Below are positions 17,141-28,599 of a stretch of DNA of 59,269 nucleotides, one piece after another. The translations under genes and the position numbers were made by a program. The notes beneath the pieces were generated by a model, which was not told where the DNA came from, made no database searches, and saw only the letters and a list, made by a program, of their open reading frames with translations. How positions within the stretch are numbered: position 1 is the stretch's first letter; every line of letters begins with the position of its first letter. The stretch is taken from positions 1-59,269 of the forward strand of contig JAGPUQ010000010.1 of NCBI GenBank assembly GCA_018069525.1, in the 5' to 3' direction. This stretch comes from Porticoccaceae bacterium (GTDB lineage: Bacteria > Pseudomonadota > Gammaproteobacteria > Pseudomonadales > Porticoccaceae).

Positions 17141-18895
17141 ATGACCGACTATCGTGCCCCCGTTCAAGAAATAAGTTTTCTCCTCAAGGATATATTTCAG
17201 TTGCAGGCCATCGCCGAACTACCGGGTTTTGAAGAGGTTTCCCCAGATTTGGTAGATGCCATTCTCGATGAAGCCGGGCGTTATTTTACCGAAGTGTTTG
17301 CGCCCACCAATCAGCAAGCCGATATTGAAGGTACCCGCATTGAAAATAATGCCGTGGTCACTGCGCCAGTTTTGGACGGTCTCTACGATTCTTTCCGCGA
17401 AGCGGGTTGGCCCAGCCTCACCGGTGATCCCGAGCACGGGGGCCAGGGCATGCCGCATCTGGTTGGTTTTGCGGTGGATGAATTATTGCAAAGTGCCAAT
17501 ATGAGTTTTTCTTTGCTGCCGATGCTTACCATGGGGGTTATTACTGCGCTCGAACATTATGGTAGCGAGGCACAGAAAAAACTTTATTTGCCCAAATTGA
17601 TCACTGGGGAATGGACCGGTAGCATGAATTTAACCGAGTCTCAGGCGGGTAGTGATCTGGCCGCAGTGCGCACTAAAGCGGTTCCACAGGACGACCACTA
17701 TTTAATCAGTGGGCAGAAAATTTTTATCAGCTGGGGCGATCACGGTTACACCGATAATATCGTTCATTTAGTGTTGGCAAGAACGCCCGATGCCCCAGCC
17801 GGGGTGAAAGGTATTTCGCTGTTTGTTGTCCCCAAGTTTCTAAGCGATGCCGACGGACAGCTCGGAGAGCGTAACGACGTCTATCCGGTGAGCGTGGAAC
17901 ACAAGATGGGCATCCACGCCAGTCCCACCTGCGTGATGAGCTATGGCGACAATGGCGGTGCAGTAGGTTACTTGATTGGGGAAGAGAATCAGGGCTTGGT
18001 GTATATGTTTGCAATGATGAACCACGCTCGCCTGGCGGTGGGTTTGGAAGGCGTCTCGATTAGCGAGCGCGCCTATCAACACGCACTTGCCTACGCCAAA
18101 GATCGTGATCAAGGCGGAGTGATTATTGGTCACCCGGACGTGCGCCGTATGTTGATGACCATGAAAAGCCTGACCGAAGGCGCGAGAGCCCTGGCGTACT
18201 CAGCGATGATGCACTGGGATTTCAATCTACACGGTACCAACGATGAAGATCGCGCCTATCACCAGCGTCGGGTTGAGCTGCTGACTCCCCTGGTCAAAGG
18301 CTGGTGTACTGAAATTGCTAACGAAGTGACTTCCCTCGGCGTTCAGGTACATGGCGGTATGGGCTTTGTCGAAGAAACTGGTGCCGCGCAATATATGCGC
18401 GACGCCCGCATTATGGCTATTTACGAAGGCACCAACGGTATCCAGGCCATGGATTTAGTGGGTCGCAAACTGCTGCGCGATCAGGGCACAGGCGCCCAGG
18501 AATTATTACAGGATATCGAACAGGACATTGCGGCGTGTCGGGCTCAGGGCCTGGATGATTTGGCAAACAGCGTTGCTCGCTGTGTTGAGCGCTGCCAGCA
18601 AAGTATTGCCCATCTCTTTGAAGGTGCGGCTACCGATAAAGACTTGCCCGGTAGCGTGGCGTTTAATCTGTTAATGCTAATGGGTACCACCGTTGCCGCT
18701 AGTTTGATGGCGAAAAGTGCCGCTGTTGCTACCGTTAAGATAGCGGCGGGGGATGAGCAGGGTTTGTTTTTAGAAGCCAAAGTGCATACGGCACGCTTTT
18801 TTGCCGAGCAAATCGCACCGCGTACGGAGACTTACTTAAGCGCGATTTTGTCGGGTTCTGAAACGACAATGGCGCTTTCTGATGAGCAGTGGTAG
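17141..18895 (+). CDS. Long acyl-CoA dehydrogenase (DmdC/FadE-like)
   Basis: A 584-residue acyl-CoA dehydrogenase of the long type. It has an N-terminal extension, the FAD loop MNLTESQAGSDLAAVRTKA, the catalytic Glu in IMAIYEGTNGIQAMDLVGRKL, and an extra C-terminal helical domain of about 130 residues. This architecture is shared by 3-methylmercaptopropionyl-CoA dehydrogenase (DmdC) of DMSP breakdown and by several fatty acyl-CoA dehydrogenases. Without a dmdB/dmdD neighbour I cannot decide. It appears monocistronic. Confidence 0.88.
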   Translation: MTDYRAPVQEISFLLKDIFQLQAIAELPGFEEVSPDLVDAILDEAGRYFTEVFAPTNQQADIEGTRIENNAVVTAPVLDGLYDSFREAGWPSLTGDPEHGGQGMPHLVGFAVDELLQSANMSFSLLPMLTMGVITALEHYGSEAQKKLYLPKLITGEWTGSMNLTESQAGSDLAAVRTKAVPQDDHYLISGQKIFISWGDHGYTDNIVHLVLARTPDAPAGVKGISLFVVPKFLSDADGQLGERNDVYPVSVEHKMGIHASPTCVMSYGDNGGAVGYLIGEENQGLVYMFAMMNHARLAVGLEGVSISERAYQHALAYAKDRDQGGVIIGHPDVRRMLMTMKSLTEGARALAYSAMMHWDFNLHGTNDEDRAYHQRRVELLTPLVKGWCTEIANEVTSLGVQVHGGMGFVEETGAAQYMRDARIMAIYEGTNGIQAMDLVGRKLLRDQGTGAQELLQDIEQDIAACRAQGLDDLANSVARCVERCQQSIAHLFEGAATDKDLPGSVAFNLLMLMGTTVAASLMAKSAAVATVKIAAGDEQGLFLEAKVHTARFFAEQIAPRTETYLSAILSGSETTMALSDEQW

Positions 18896-19004
18896 GTTGG
18901 TTTTATTAAACCTAAAATCTATTGTTGTCTAGAGCTAAAATATTTGTATTAGAGGTGAGGTCAGGCGTTTGGGCCAATACGGATAGGAAAAACGTTTGAA
19001 ATAA

Positions 19005-19035
19005 GGGACTGCTAGGCCGCAGGCCTAGCAGTCCC
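19005..19035 (-). terminator. Strong hairpin, probable terminator of the minus-strand small-gene patch
   Basis: A perfect 14-bp stem (GGGACTGCTAGGCC / GGCCTAGCAGTCCC) with a 3-nt loop lies 10 bp after the stop of the HEPN-like gene. On the minus strand it is followed by TTATTT, only a modest T run. It could also end transcripts of the convergent acyl-CoA dehydrogenase gene. Confidence 0.55.
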
Positions 19036-19045
19036 GCTTGATTGA

Positions 19046-19552
19046 TTAAATTCTTATACCGTATATTCGTGCGATATCATTGAGGCAGTCTGAGACCATA
19101 TTTGCTTTCACTCGATATTCATCAGCTCTTTCAAACGTAACGACTTTTGTGTGGCGCTTTCCATTTTTATAGAAAATAAACCCTACTTGAGTTTCGGCTT
19201 TTTTGTGTGCTTTCTCGGATACATCTAATGTGGCATGTGCTAAATCATTTCTGAATTTTCGAAGTTTCTCAAGGTCAGAGAAAAACCATTCTTTGTCTTC
19301 CAGATAAAAATCCAGATCATTACTTATTATCTTTTTTAATAGCTGAACTTTAGTTCTTAAACCATATGACTGGCTTGTAAAAACCTCTGACATAAGCAGA
19401 TCTCTTTTGTGCTCTTCCGGACTAAAATATACAGATAGGATTTTGCTAATATTTACATCTATTACAGCTAAGCTATTCAATATTCTGCCACGAATTTCTC
19501 GCACTGTTGCGTGAAGTTTCTGGTTCGCTATGAATCTTTCGTCATCATTCAT
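19046..19552 (-). CDS. Hypothetical protein, HEPN-like
   Basis: A 168-residue protein not recognised as a named family. It is rich in Lys and helix-formers. The segment LRKFRNDLAHA matches the R-x4-H motif of HEPN domains, which often act as RNases or nucleotide-transfer partners. Base composition is AT-rich compared with neighbours. An ATG 51 bp further upstream would extend it into the attC-like hairpin; I chose MNDDERF, which begins 12 bp after that hairpin as cassette genes do. No antitoxin-like partner is evident. HEPN assignment rests on one motif. Confidence 0.5.
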   Translation of the reverse strand: MNDDERFIANQKLHATVREIRGRILNSLAVIDVNISKILSVYFSPEEHKRDLLMSEVFTSQSYGLRTKVQLLKKIISNDLDFYLEDKEWFFSDLEKLRKFRNDLAHATLDVSEKAHKKAETQVGFIFYKNGKRHTKVVTFERADEYRVKANMVSDCLNDIARIYGIRI

Positions 19553-19563
19553 AATATATTGAC

Positions 19564-19643
19564 ATTTAAGGTTGCCATAATGGGCGCGCGGCAGTTTGAG
19601 CATCCAGCCACGACGTGGCGATCATTGATGGCTTGTTATAAGC
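19564..19643 (-). other. attC-like recombination site (degenerate)
   Basis: On the minus strand the order is GCTTATAACAA, then GCCATCAATG, a central palindrome (19607-19619), then CATTATGGC, AA and CCTTAAAT. The two inner arms pair fully except for one extra C in the first arm, like the extrahelical base of integron attC sites. Unpaired AA spacers sit next to them. The outer boxes are poor: the last box has C instead of G of GTTRRRY, and the boxes pair badly with each other. The upstream gene's stop codon lies in the first box. Confidence 0.4.
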
Positions 19644-19908
19644 TGTGACCGTAATTCTTGCAACTGCTTGTGTGAATATCTATTGAAAACCAATTGCCAA
19701 AAAAGCTTTTGTTGCAATTTGGGCACGCCTTAGCCATAAGCGGCGGCAGTATGATGAATGGCATAGAAACAAACAAAGGCCACAACAAAATATTTAGGGC
19801 GACACTTTTTTCTACGAACAATCCTGAAGCGAGGCTGGATAGAGCACCAAAAATTATCCCGCCTATAGCGAAAGTACGAATCAGAATTGCTAGCTTTACA
19901 TAGATCAT
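19636..19908 (-). CDS. Small membrane protein with broken zinc-ribbon tail
   Basis: A 90-residue hypothetical protein with two predicted membrane segments (about residues 8-30 and 38-58) and a C-terminal CPNC...C pattern (ACPNCNKSFF, then SSCKNYGHSL) that resembles a four-cysteine zinc ribbon in which the last Cys is Tyr. It is AT-rich. The start is 3 bp after the stop of a possible 44-codon gene. The stop codon TAA lies inside the attC-like site. Confidence 0.5.
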   Translation of the reverse strand: MIYVKLAILIRTFAIGGIIFGALSSLASGLFVEKSVALNILLWPLFVSMPFIILPPLMAKACPNCNKSFFGNWFSIDIHTSSCKNYGHSL

Positions 19909-19911
19909 GTT

Positions 19912-20046
19912 CTAGTTTTGCTCATAACTATTAGTTAACTGCGCTTGCAGTATATGTTCGAAACCGAGCATGTGCAGTATATCGCCCCAATTTGGGATGT
20001 TATGTGGCTCATGCGGTATTTCATTCTCGGGCACCGGGTTATTCAT
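19912..20046 (-). CDS. Possible 44-residue small protein
   Basis: An ATG at 20046 opens a 44-codon frame (MNNPVPENEIPHEPHNIPNW at the start, ending LTNSYEQN). GGAA lies 3-7 bases upstream and it runs to within 3 bp of the next gene's start. The composition is polar and acidic with an amphipathic middle (GDILHMLGFEHILQAQL). No family recognised. Upstream, 20047-20184 is very AT-rich and holds no other gene; a lone GTTAAAT box lies at 20101-20107 (minus strand). Confidence 0.35.
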   Translation of the reverse strand: MNNPVPENEIPHEPHNIPNWGDILHMLGFEHILQAQLTNSYEQN

Positions 20047-20184
20047 GCTTCCAATATATTGATTATTAAAAATAAATCAATAATTCTTATTGTGGGTCTA
20101 ATTTAACCGTGATAGGCGTAATTAGTTTGATATTGTCCGCGATATTAATTTCGCCTTGCTGCAAGCTTGGACAGTTTTAAAACA

Positions 20185-20739
20185 CTACTCAAATCCAGCC
20201 ATAATCTGCCGGCACCACAACCCAATACGTTCCTCACTCAGTTCAAATTCACTTTCGTCATCCAGGGCCAGGCCGACAAAGTGTTCGCCGTCTTCGGTAA
20301 GTGCGGTCGAAGACTCAAACTGATAACCCAAGGTTGGCCACTCGCCGATGGTTGTTGCGCCCAGTTGTTTTACCCGTGCCCATAAATAGCCCATGGCATC
20401 TTGATACCACTGGGGATAACCGATTTGGTCGCCGAGGCCGTAGACTGCGACCACTTTGCTTGACCAGTCAATTTGCCCCAGTTGTTCCCAGTGGTTCTCC
20501 CAGTCCTCTTGAAGTTCGCCGTAGTCCCAGGTGGGGATACCCAAGATTAAATAGCGGTAGTTGTCGGCTAAGCTCAGGGGGCTGGTGTTGATGTTGTGCA
20601 GGGCAACATATTCGGGGCCAATGCAGTCACGGATTTTTTCGGCAGCGATCTCGGTGTAGCAGGTCGACGAGCCGTAAAACAGGCCGATTTTCGCTACCGT
20701 TCTTATAGGCGTGGCTGCGGGTATGTGCTGGTCCGACAC
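20185..20739 (-). CDS. fldB: Flavodoxin (long-chain, FldB-like)
   Basis: A 184-residue flavodoxin, an FMN electron carrier. The phosphate-binding loop is GLFYGSSTCYTEIAA, with Cys in place of the usual second Gly/Asn. The isoalloxazine loops are GIPTWDYGELQEDWENHW and YGLGDQIGYPQWYQDAMGYL, as in long-chain flavodoxins. The FldB type is suggested by sequence style only. It starts with GTG directly after the trmL stop, so the two are one operon. Confidence 0.85.
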   Translation of the reverse strand: MSDQHIPAATPIRTVAKIGLFYGSSTCYTEIAAEKIRDCIGPEYVALHNINTSPLSLADNYRYLILGIPTWDYGELQEDWENHWEQLGQIDWSSKVVAVYGLGDQIGYPQWYQDAMGYLWARVKQLGATTIGEWPTLGYQFESSTALTEDGEHFVGLALDDESEFELSEERIGLWCRQIMAGFE

Positions 20740-21204
20740 TCAGGAGGCTCCAGTAAAGTCCAGTTGCCGCCAGACTTCGTAGACGGCAACCGCAACGGAG
20801 TTTGATAGATTCATGCTGCGGTTGTCGGGGCGCATAGGAATACGCAGGCGCTGTTCAGCGGGCAAGCTGTCGAGTATATCGCTGGGCAAACCTCGGGTTT
20901 CCGGGCCAAACACCAGGGCATCTCCGACCTGGTATTGCACTGCATCGTAGCGGCTTTGGGCTTTGGTGGTGTAGGCGAAGATGCGTGCCCTACCCAGGGC
21001 TTCTTTGCAGGCTGCCCAGTTGGCGTGACTTTGCACGGCTTTCCACTCCTGATAATCGAGCCCGGCTCGGCGCAGGCGTTTGTCGTCCATGGCAAAGCCC
21101 AGGGGTTCGATTAAATGCAGTTGGCAGCCGGTATTGGCGCAAAGACGAATGATATTGCCGGTATTAGGCGGTATTTCGGGTTCAAAAAGGACGACGTGGA
21201 GCAT
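20740..21204 (-). CDS. trmL: tRNA (cytidine(34)-2'-O)-methyltransferase TrmL
   Basis: A 154-residue SPOUT methyltransferase. It starts [26 protein letters not shown], essentially the E. coli TrmL N-terminus, and ends with the knotted SAM site FGPETRGLP and [15 protein letters not shown]. It methylates the wobble C/U of some leucine tRNAs. A longer in-frame start 81 bp upstream exists, but the family length and N-terminus fit the chosen ATG. It is immediately followed by fldB. Confidence 0.92.
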   Translation of the reverse strand: MLHVVLFEPEIPPNTGNIIRLCANTGCQLHLIEPLGFAMDDKRLRRAGLDYQEWKAVQSHANWAACKEALGRARIFAYTTKAQSRYDAVQYQVGDALVFGPETRGLPSDILDSLPAEQRLRIPMRPDNRSMNLSNSVAVAVYEVWRQLDFTGAS

Positions 21205-21369
21205 TCGGGTAAGGCTTCCAATGGGTGAAAATTGGGCGTAATAAGTGCCGGAAACGGGCTGTTTTACCACCGTATGAGTAAACACTCTTGTTCAGGATTG
21301 TACAGCGTGTAAAATCCCGAACGCGACCCTATGTAAGGGCGCTCTAAAAACAAGGATTAGAACGACTTA

Positions 21370-24300
21370 ATGCGTCTCAAGTGTATCAAATTGGCGGGGT
21401 TTAAATCCTTTGTGGATCCCACCACGGTAAATTTCCCGGGCAGTTTATGTGCCGTTGTCGGTCCAAACGGCTGCGGTAAGTCCAATATTATCGATGCCGT
21501 ACGTTGGGTGATGGGCGAAAGCTCGGCCAAGCTCCTGCGTGGCGAGTCCATGGCGGATGTGATTTTCAACGGTTCCGGCGGTCGCAAGCCGGTGGGCCAA
21601 GCCTCCATTGAGCTGGTATTTGATAATTCGGACGGCACCATGGTCGGCGAATACGCCGGTTATAACGAAATTTCCATCAAGCGCAAAGTGACGCGCGATG
21701 GGCAGTCGATGTACTTTTTGAATGGCAGCAAATGTCGGCGGCGGGATGTCACCGATGTGTTTCTTGGCACGGGCCTGGGGCCGCGTAGCTACGCCATTAT
21801 CGAACAGGGCATGATCTCCAATCTGATTGAATCCAAGCCCGACGATTTGCGGGTCTATATCGAAGAAGCGGCGGGTATTTCCAAGTACAAGGAGCGGCGC
21901 AAGGATACCGAAAATCGTATTCATCGCACTCGTGAAAACCTGGAGCGCCTCACCGATATTCGCGACGAGTTAGGGCGCCAATTACAACGCCTTGAACGCC
22001 AGGCGGCCTCGGCAGAAAAATACAAAGTCTTGAAGCGCGAGGAGCGTTTGCTCAACGCGCAGCACCTGGCGCTTAACTGGCGAGCCTACAATAACTCGTC
22101 CGAGCAGCAGCAAAGTGTGATTCGGGACGAAGAAACCAAGATGGAAGCGCAGGTTGCCGAGCGTAGGGGCGTGGAGGCTAGCATCGAACGTTTGCGCGTT
22201 GGCCATGCAGCTAATTCGGATGCGTTGAGCAGTGTTCAGGAGGCATTTTACGCGGCGGGCGCTGAGATTTCTGCCCTGGAGCAATCCATTAAGCACGCCC
22301 AGGATCGCGCGCGCGAGTTGCAAGGCGATATGGAGCAAACAGAACGTAACTTGTCTGAGTCGAGTCGTCATCTTGAAGAGGACCGCAGTAAAATTGCCGG
22401 TTGGGAAGCTGAGTTAAAAGAAATCGCCCCCGCTCTGGCGGCGGCTCGACAGGAGTCGGAGCAAGCCACGGCCACTCGACAAACTGCAGAGCAGAAGACG
22501 CAGAGCTCACAGCAGGAGTGGGACGAGTTTAACCGCTCAGCTTCCGAAGTGTCTCGGCGCGTAGAGGTGGATCAGGCGCGTATTCAGCACCTTGAATTAG
22601 CCATTAAGCGCCTGGGTGAGCGGATGGCTGGCTACGAAGCCGAATTGAATGAGCTGGGTGATTCTGAACCGGGTTTGGAGCTGAGCGCGCTCACCGAGCA
22701 GCTCGCCAGCAATGAGCAGCAAGTTGAGCAGTGCCGTGTCGAGTTGTTATCGGTATCCGGCATCATTACTAAAACTCGCCACCAGCAGGTTGATATTGCC
22801 ACCGCACTGAATGAAGCCAGGGCGACCCTGCAAACGCAACGAGGCCGCAGGTCGGCTCTTGAAGCCTTGCAGGAAGCGGCACTTAAAGATACCGGCGACG
22901 TGGGCGACTGGCTGAGTACACGCCAGCTCAACGATAACCAACGCCTTGCCGATGCACTTAGCGTAGAGCCGGGCTGGGAGCGCGCTGTTGAGACGGTATT
23001 GGGCGCCGACCTACAGGCAGTGTGTGTTGAGTCTTTACAAAATGTAAGGGGCGTGGCCGACCTGGAGTCTGGGCGCGTGTGTGTGGTTGAGCCGGGCACG
23101 GCAAGCTCCACTGGCGTAGCTGGTTTGGTATCACTGGCGGCGAAAGTCAATGGCAGTCAAAATTACGTGGCAGGCTTATTTGACGGCGTTTATGCCGTTG
23201 ATGGTCTCGACGAAGCCTGGAGCAAGCGCGCCAACCTCGGAGCGGGGGAGTCGATAATTACCCGCGATGGTGTTTGGCTTGGTGCGAGTTGGTTGCGTTT
23301 GATTCGCGACGAGGATGCGGCGTCTGGTGTGTTGGAGCGCAAGCGCGAGCTGGAGCAGTTAACTGGGGACATTACCCAGGCGGAAGGCCGTATCGAACAG
23401 CTGGAAGCGGAGCAAGCCGAAGCTGAAGCGGCGCAGGCCGAGGTAGAAAGTAAGCGTAGTCAGCTAGAGCTTGGTTTGTCGCAGTTCCAAAGTGCCTATG
23501 CCGATGTGCGTTCGCGCCTAAGTGCCGAGCGCGCCAAGTTTACCGAGCTGGAAGGGCGGCGCGGTCGCCTGTCGAAAGATATCGAGAGTGCGCGTGCCTT
23601 GAAGAGCCAGGAAACGGCGCAGTTAGCCGAGGCCAGAGGCGTACTCGAGATTGCGGTTGAACAGATGAAGGGCGATGAAGATCGACGCCGTGAATTACAG
23701 CAAGGGCGCGAGCAGTTACAACAGGAGCTGGAGACTGTACGGGAAAAAACCCGACGCAATCGCGAACATTTACATGAGCTCGACCTACGCGAGCGCTCGC
23801 TAAATACTCAGTTGGGCGCTGCCCGCGAAGGTCTTACGCGACTCGAAGTGCAGGTGGAGCGCCTGCGCGAGCGCCGCACCGATCTGGATCAAAACCATCA
23901 GCAGCAAACGGACCCTAGCGTCGAATTACAGGCAAACTTGCAAGGGCGACTCACTGTGCGTCTGGATGTTGAAAAACAGCTTGGTGATGCCCGCAAGGTG
24001 ATGGAAGAAACCGAGTTCAGTTTGCGCGCCGAAGAAAACAAGCGTGCAGAAACTGAAAAGCGTATTGAGGCCTTGCGCGAGAGTCTCGAGCGGCTGCGTT
24101 TAAAAGCGCAAGAGGCCGCGACCCGTGCCGGTACTGTGGTGGAGCAAATTGAAGCAAACAATTATGTGCTGGACGATTTACTGGCAGAGCTTGGCGATGA
24201 CGCCGACCCGGCGGATTGGCAAGAACAGCTATCGCAACTGGATCGCCGCATTCAGCGCTTAGGTGCCATTAACCTGGCTGCGGTGGAAGAATTCCAGCAA

Positions 24301-24873
24301 GCATCGGAACGAAAAGTCTACCTCGATACTCAAAACGCGGAGCTCAACGATGCTCTCGAGACCCTTGAGGGTGCGATTCGTAAGATCGATCGGGAAACTC
24401 GTACCCGCTTTAAAGAAACCTTTGAGCAGGTGAATACCTCGTTAAAACAATTGTTTCCAAAACTGTTTGGCGGCGGTCATGCCTACCTTGAGTTGACCGG
24501 TGATGATCTGCTGAATACCGGGGTGACGATTATGGCACAGCCACCGGGCAAGAAAAATGCGACAATCCATCTGCTGTCGGGTGGTGAGAAAGCACTGACT
24601 GCAATTGCGTTGGTGTTCTCTATTTTTCACCTCAACCCCGCACCATTTTGTATGCTGGACGAAGTTGATGCACCCCTGGATGATGTGAACACCGCACGCT
24701 ACGCGCAGATGGTTAAAGAGATGTCTGAAAAAGTGCAGTTTATTTATATTACCCACAATAAAATATCGATGGAAATTGCCACCCAGTTGATGGGCGTAAC
24801 GATGCATGAACCCGGGGTGTCTCGCCTGGTATCGGTCGATGTGGATGAAGCCGTACAGTTAGCTCAGGCCTAG
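21370..24873 (+). CDS. smc: Chromosome partition/condensation ATPase SMC
   Basis: A 1167-residue SMC protein. The N-terminal ATP-binding head has Walker A GPNGCGKSNIIDAV (about residues 33-46). Two long coiled coils flank a hinge at about 510-650. The C-terminal head has the ABC signature LSGGEKALTAIAL and Walker B FCMLDEVDAPLDD. With ScpA and ScpB, encoded 10 kb further on in this window, it forms the bacterial condensin. It heads the smc-zipA-ligA order seen in pseudomonads. Confidence 0.97.
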   Translation: MRLKCIKLAGFKSFVDPTTVNFPGSLCAVVGPNGCGKSNIIDAVRWVMGESSAKLLRGESMADVIFNGSGGRKPVGQASIELVFDNSDGTMVGEYAGYNEISIKRKVTRDGQSMYFLNGSKCRRRDVTDVFLGTGLGPRSYAIIEQGMISNLIESKPDDLRVYIEEAAGISKYKERRKDTENRIHRTRENLERLTDIRDELGRQLQRLERQAASAEKYKVLKREERLLNAQHLALNWRAYNNSSEQQQSVIRDEETKMEAQVAERRGVEASIERLRVGHAANSDALSSVQEAFYAAGAEISALEQSIKHAQDRARELQGDMEQTERNLSESSRHLEEDRSKIAGWEAELKEIAPALAAARQESEQATATRQTAEQKTQSSQQEWDEFNRSASEVSRRVEVDQARIQHLELAIKRLGERMAGYEAELNELGDSEPGLELSALTEQLASNEQQVEQCRVELLSVSGIITKTRHQQVDIATALNEARATLQTQRGRRSALEALQEAALKDTGDVGDWLSTRQLNDNQRLADALSVEPGWERAVETVLGADLQAVCVESLQNVRGVADLESGRVCVVEPGTASSTGVAGLVSLAAKVNGSQNYVAGLFDGVYAVDGLDEAWSKRANLGAGESIITRDGVWLGASWLRLIRDEDAASGVLERKRELEQLTGDITQAEGRIEQLEAEQAEAEAAQAEVESKRSQLELGLSQFQSAYADVRSRLSAERAKFTELEGRRGRLSKDIESARALKSQETAQLAEARGVLEIAVEQMKGDEDRRRELQQGREQLQQELETVREKTRRNREHLHELDLRERSLNTQLGAAREGLTRLEVQVERLRERRTDLDQNHQQQTDPSVELQANLQGRLTVRLDVEKQLGDARKVMEETEFSLRAEENKRAETEKRIEALRESLERLRLKAQEAATRAGTVVEQIEANNYVLDDLLAELGDDADPADWQEQLSQLDRRIQRLGAINLAAVEEFQQASERKVYLDTQNAELNDALETLEGAIRKIDRETRTRFKETFEQVNTSLKQLFPKLFGGGHAYLELTGDDLLNTGVTIMAQPPGKKNATIHLLSGGEKALTAIALVFSIFHLNPAPFCMLDEVDAPLDDVNTARYAQMVKEMSEKVQFIYITHNKISMEIATQLMGVTMHEPGVSRLVSVDVDEAVQLAQA

Positions 24874-24947
24874 AATTTTTCGGTATAAGTTATTATAAAT
24901 TAGTATGTTATCTATTTTTTCTAATATAAATTATTAAGATCTAAATT

Positions 24948-27873
<2,926 letters not shown>

Positions 27874-27912
27874 GCCTGCTAGACTAGGCTTACAGAAGGG
27901 GTAGGAGGATCC

Positions 27913-28332
27913 GTGGAAGCAGAATCAATTGTGTACGGTTGCATTAAAGACAGCGTTTATGACGGCGATGCTCGCGATCGAGTGATTACCAATCGTTCAG
28001 CGATGTCGACGCTGCCGTCTGCGGAACACTGGCCTTTATTGAGCCGGGATATGTTTTCCTCGAGCGATCAGTTTTTAGTGCTTAACGAGCCCCACACCGA
28101 AGTCTTTCATTTCGGTGCATCCTATCAGGGCGTCGAACACGAGTGGCAATTGTGGATGGAAAAATTTGAAAGTTTACTGGCCCAAATGTTTTGGGTGTCC
28201 GCCATTGTTCACCTGGAAACAGAAGCGTCGGGCCTGCACAGTTTTCAGTGGGACAGCGATTCAGCCTTTCATAGCCCGGGTAGCGGAGACATTCAGGTGC
28301 GTTGCGAATGGAGTCGTGAAAGCTGGCTCTAA
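27913..28332 (+). CDS. Conserved hypothetical protein downstream of ligA
   Basis: A 139-residue soluble acidic protein starting with GTG behind a strong AGGAGGA. No signal peptide, membrane segment or known motif is seen. Trp-rich stretches (EHEWQLWMEKFESLLAQMFW) stand out. It is 39 bp behind ligA and probably the last gene of the smc-zipA-ligA operon. Function unknown. Confidence 0.7.
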   Translation: MEAESIVYGCIKDSVYDGDARDRVITNRSAMSTLPSAEHWPLLSRDMFSSSDQFLVLNEPHTEVFHFGASYQGVEHEWQLWMEKFESLLAQMFWVSAIVHLETEASGLHSFQWDSDSAFHSPGSGDIQVRCEWSRESWL

Positions 28333-28335
28333 TGA

Positions 28336-28566
28336 CTCTGATTTTAATTCACTCTGACTTTATATTCGCTTCTCTGCGGCCAATCTGAGGCAATACTTTT
28401 TTACTTGCCTATTTCTTACTTGCCAAAGGCCGCCAATAATTGCTCGCTAAGATAATCTTACAAGACACGCTGACGACTAACGCAGGCAGTTAGTTTGAGC
28501 TGCGCTTATTGCTGCTTTTACCAGTAGGATTTATTTTACCAGCAAGTCTTATTTTACTAGCAAGGC
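28336..28566. repeat. Intergenic gap with several short diverged tandem duplications
   Basis: Three small tandem arrays lie between the hypothetical gene and the MFS gene: ACTCTGATTTTAATTC-type (about 28336-28368), a TTACTTGCC-type duplication (about 28398-28424) and an 18-bp pair starting TTATTTTAC at 28531-28548 and 28549-28566. No gene is seen in the gap. Confidence 0.65.
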
Positions 28567-28599
28567 TTATCACTCGGTTTTTACTACGAGGCTACTCGC

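Noticed and set aside
20108..20184. Second attC site before the small-gene patch
   Set aside because: A GTTAAAT box exists at its edge, but no convincing paired inner arms were found.
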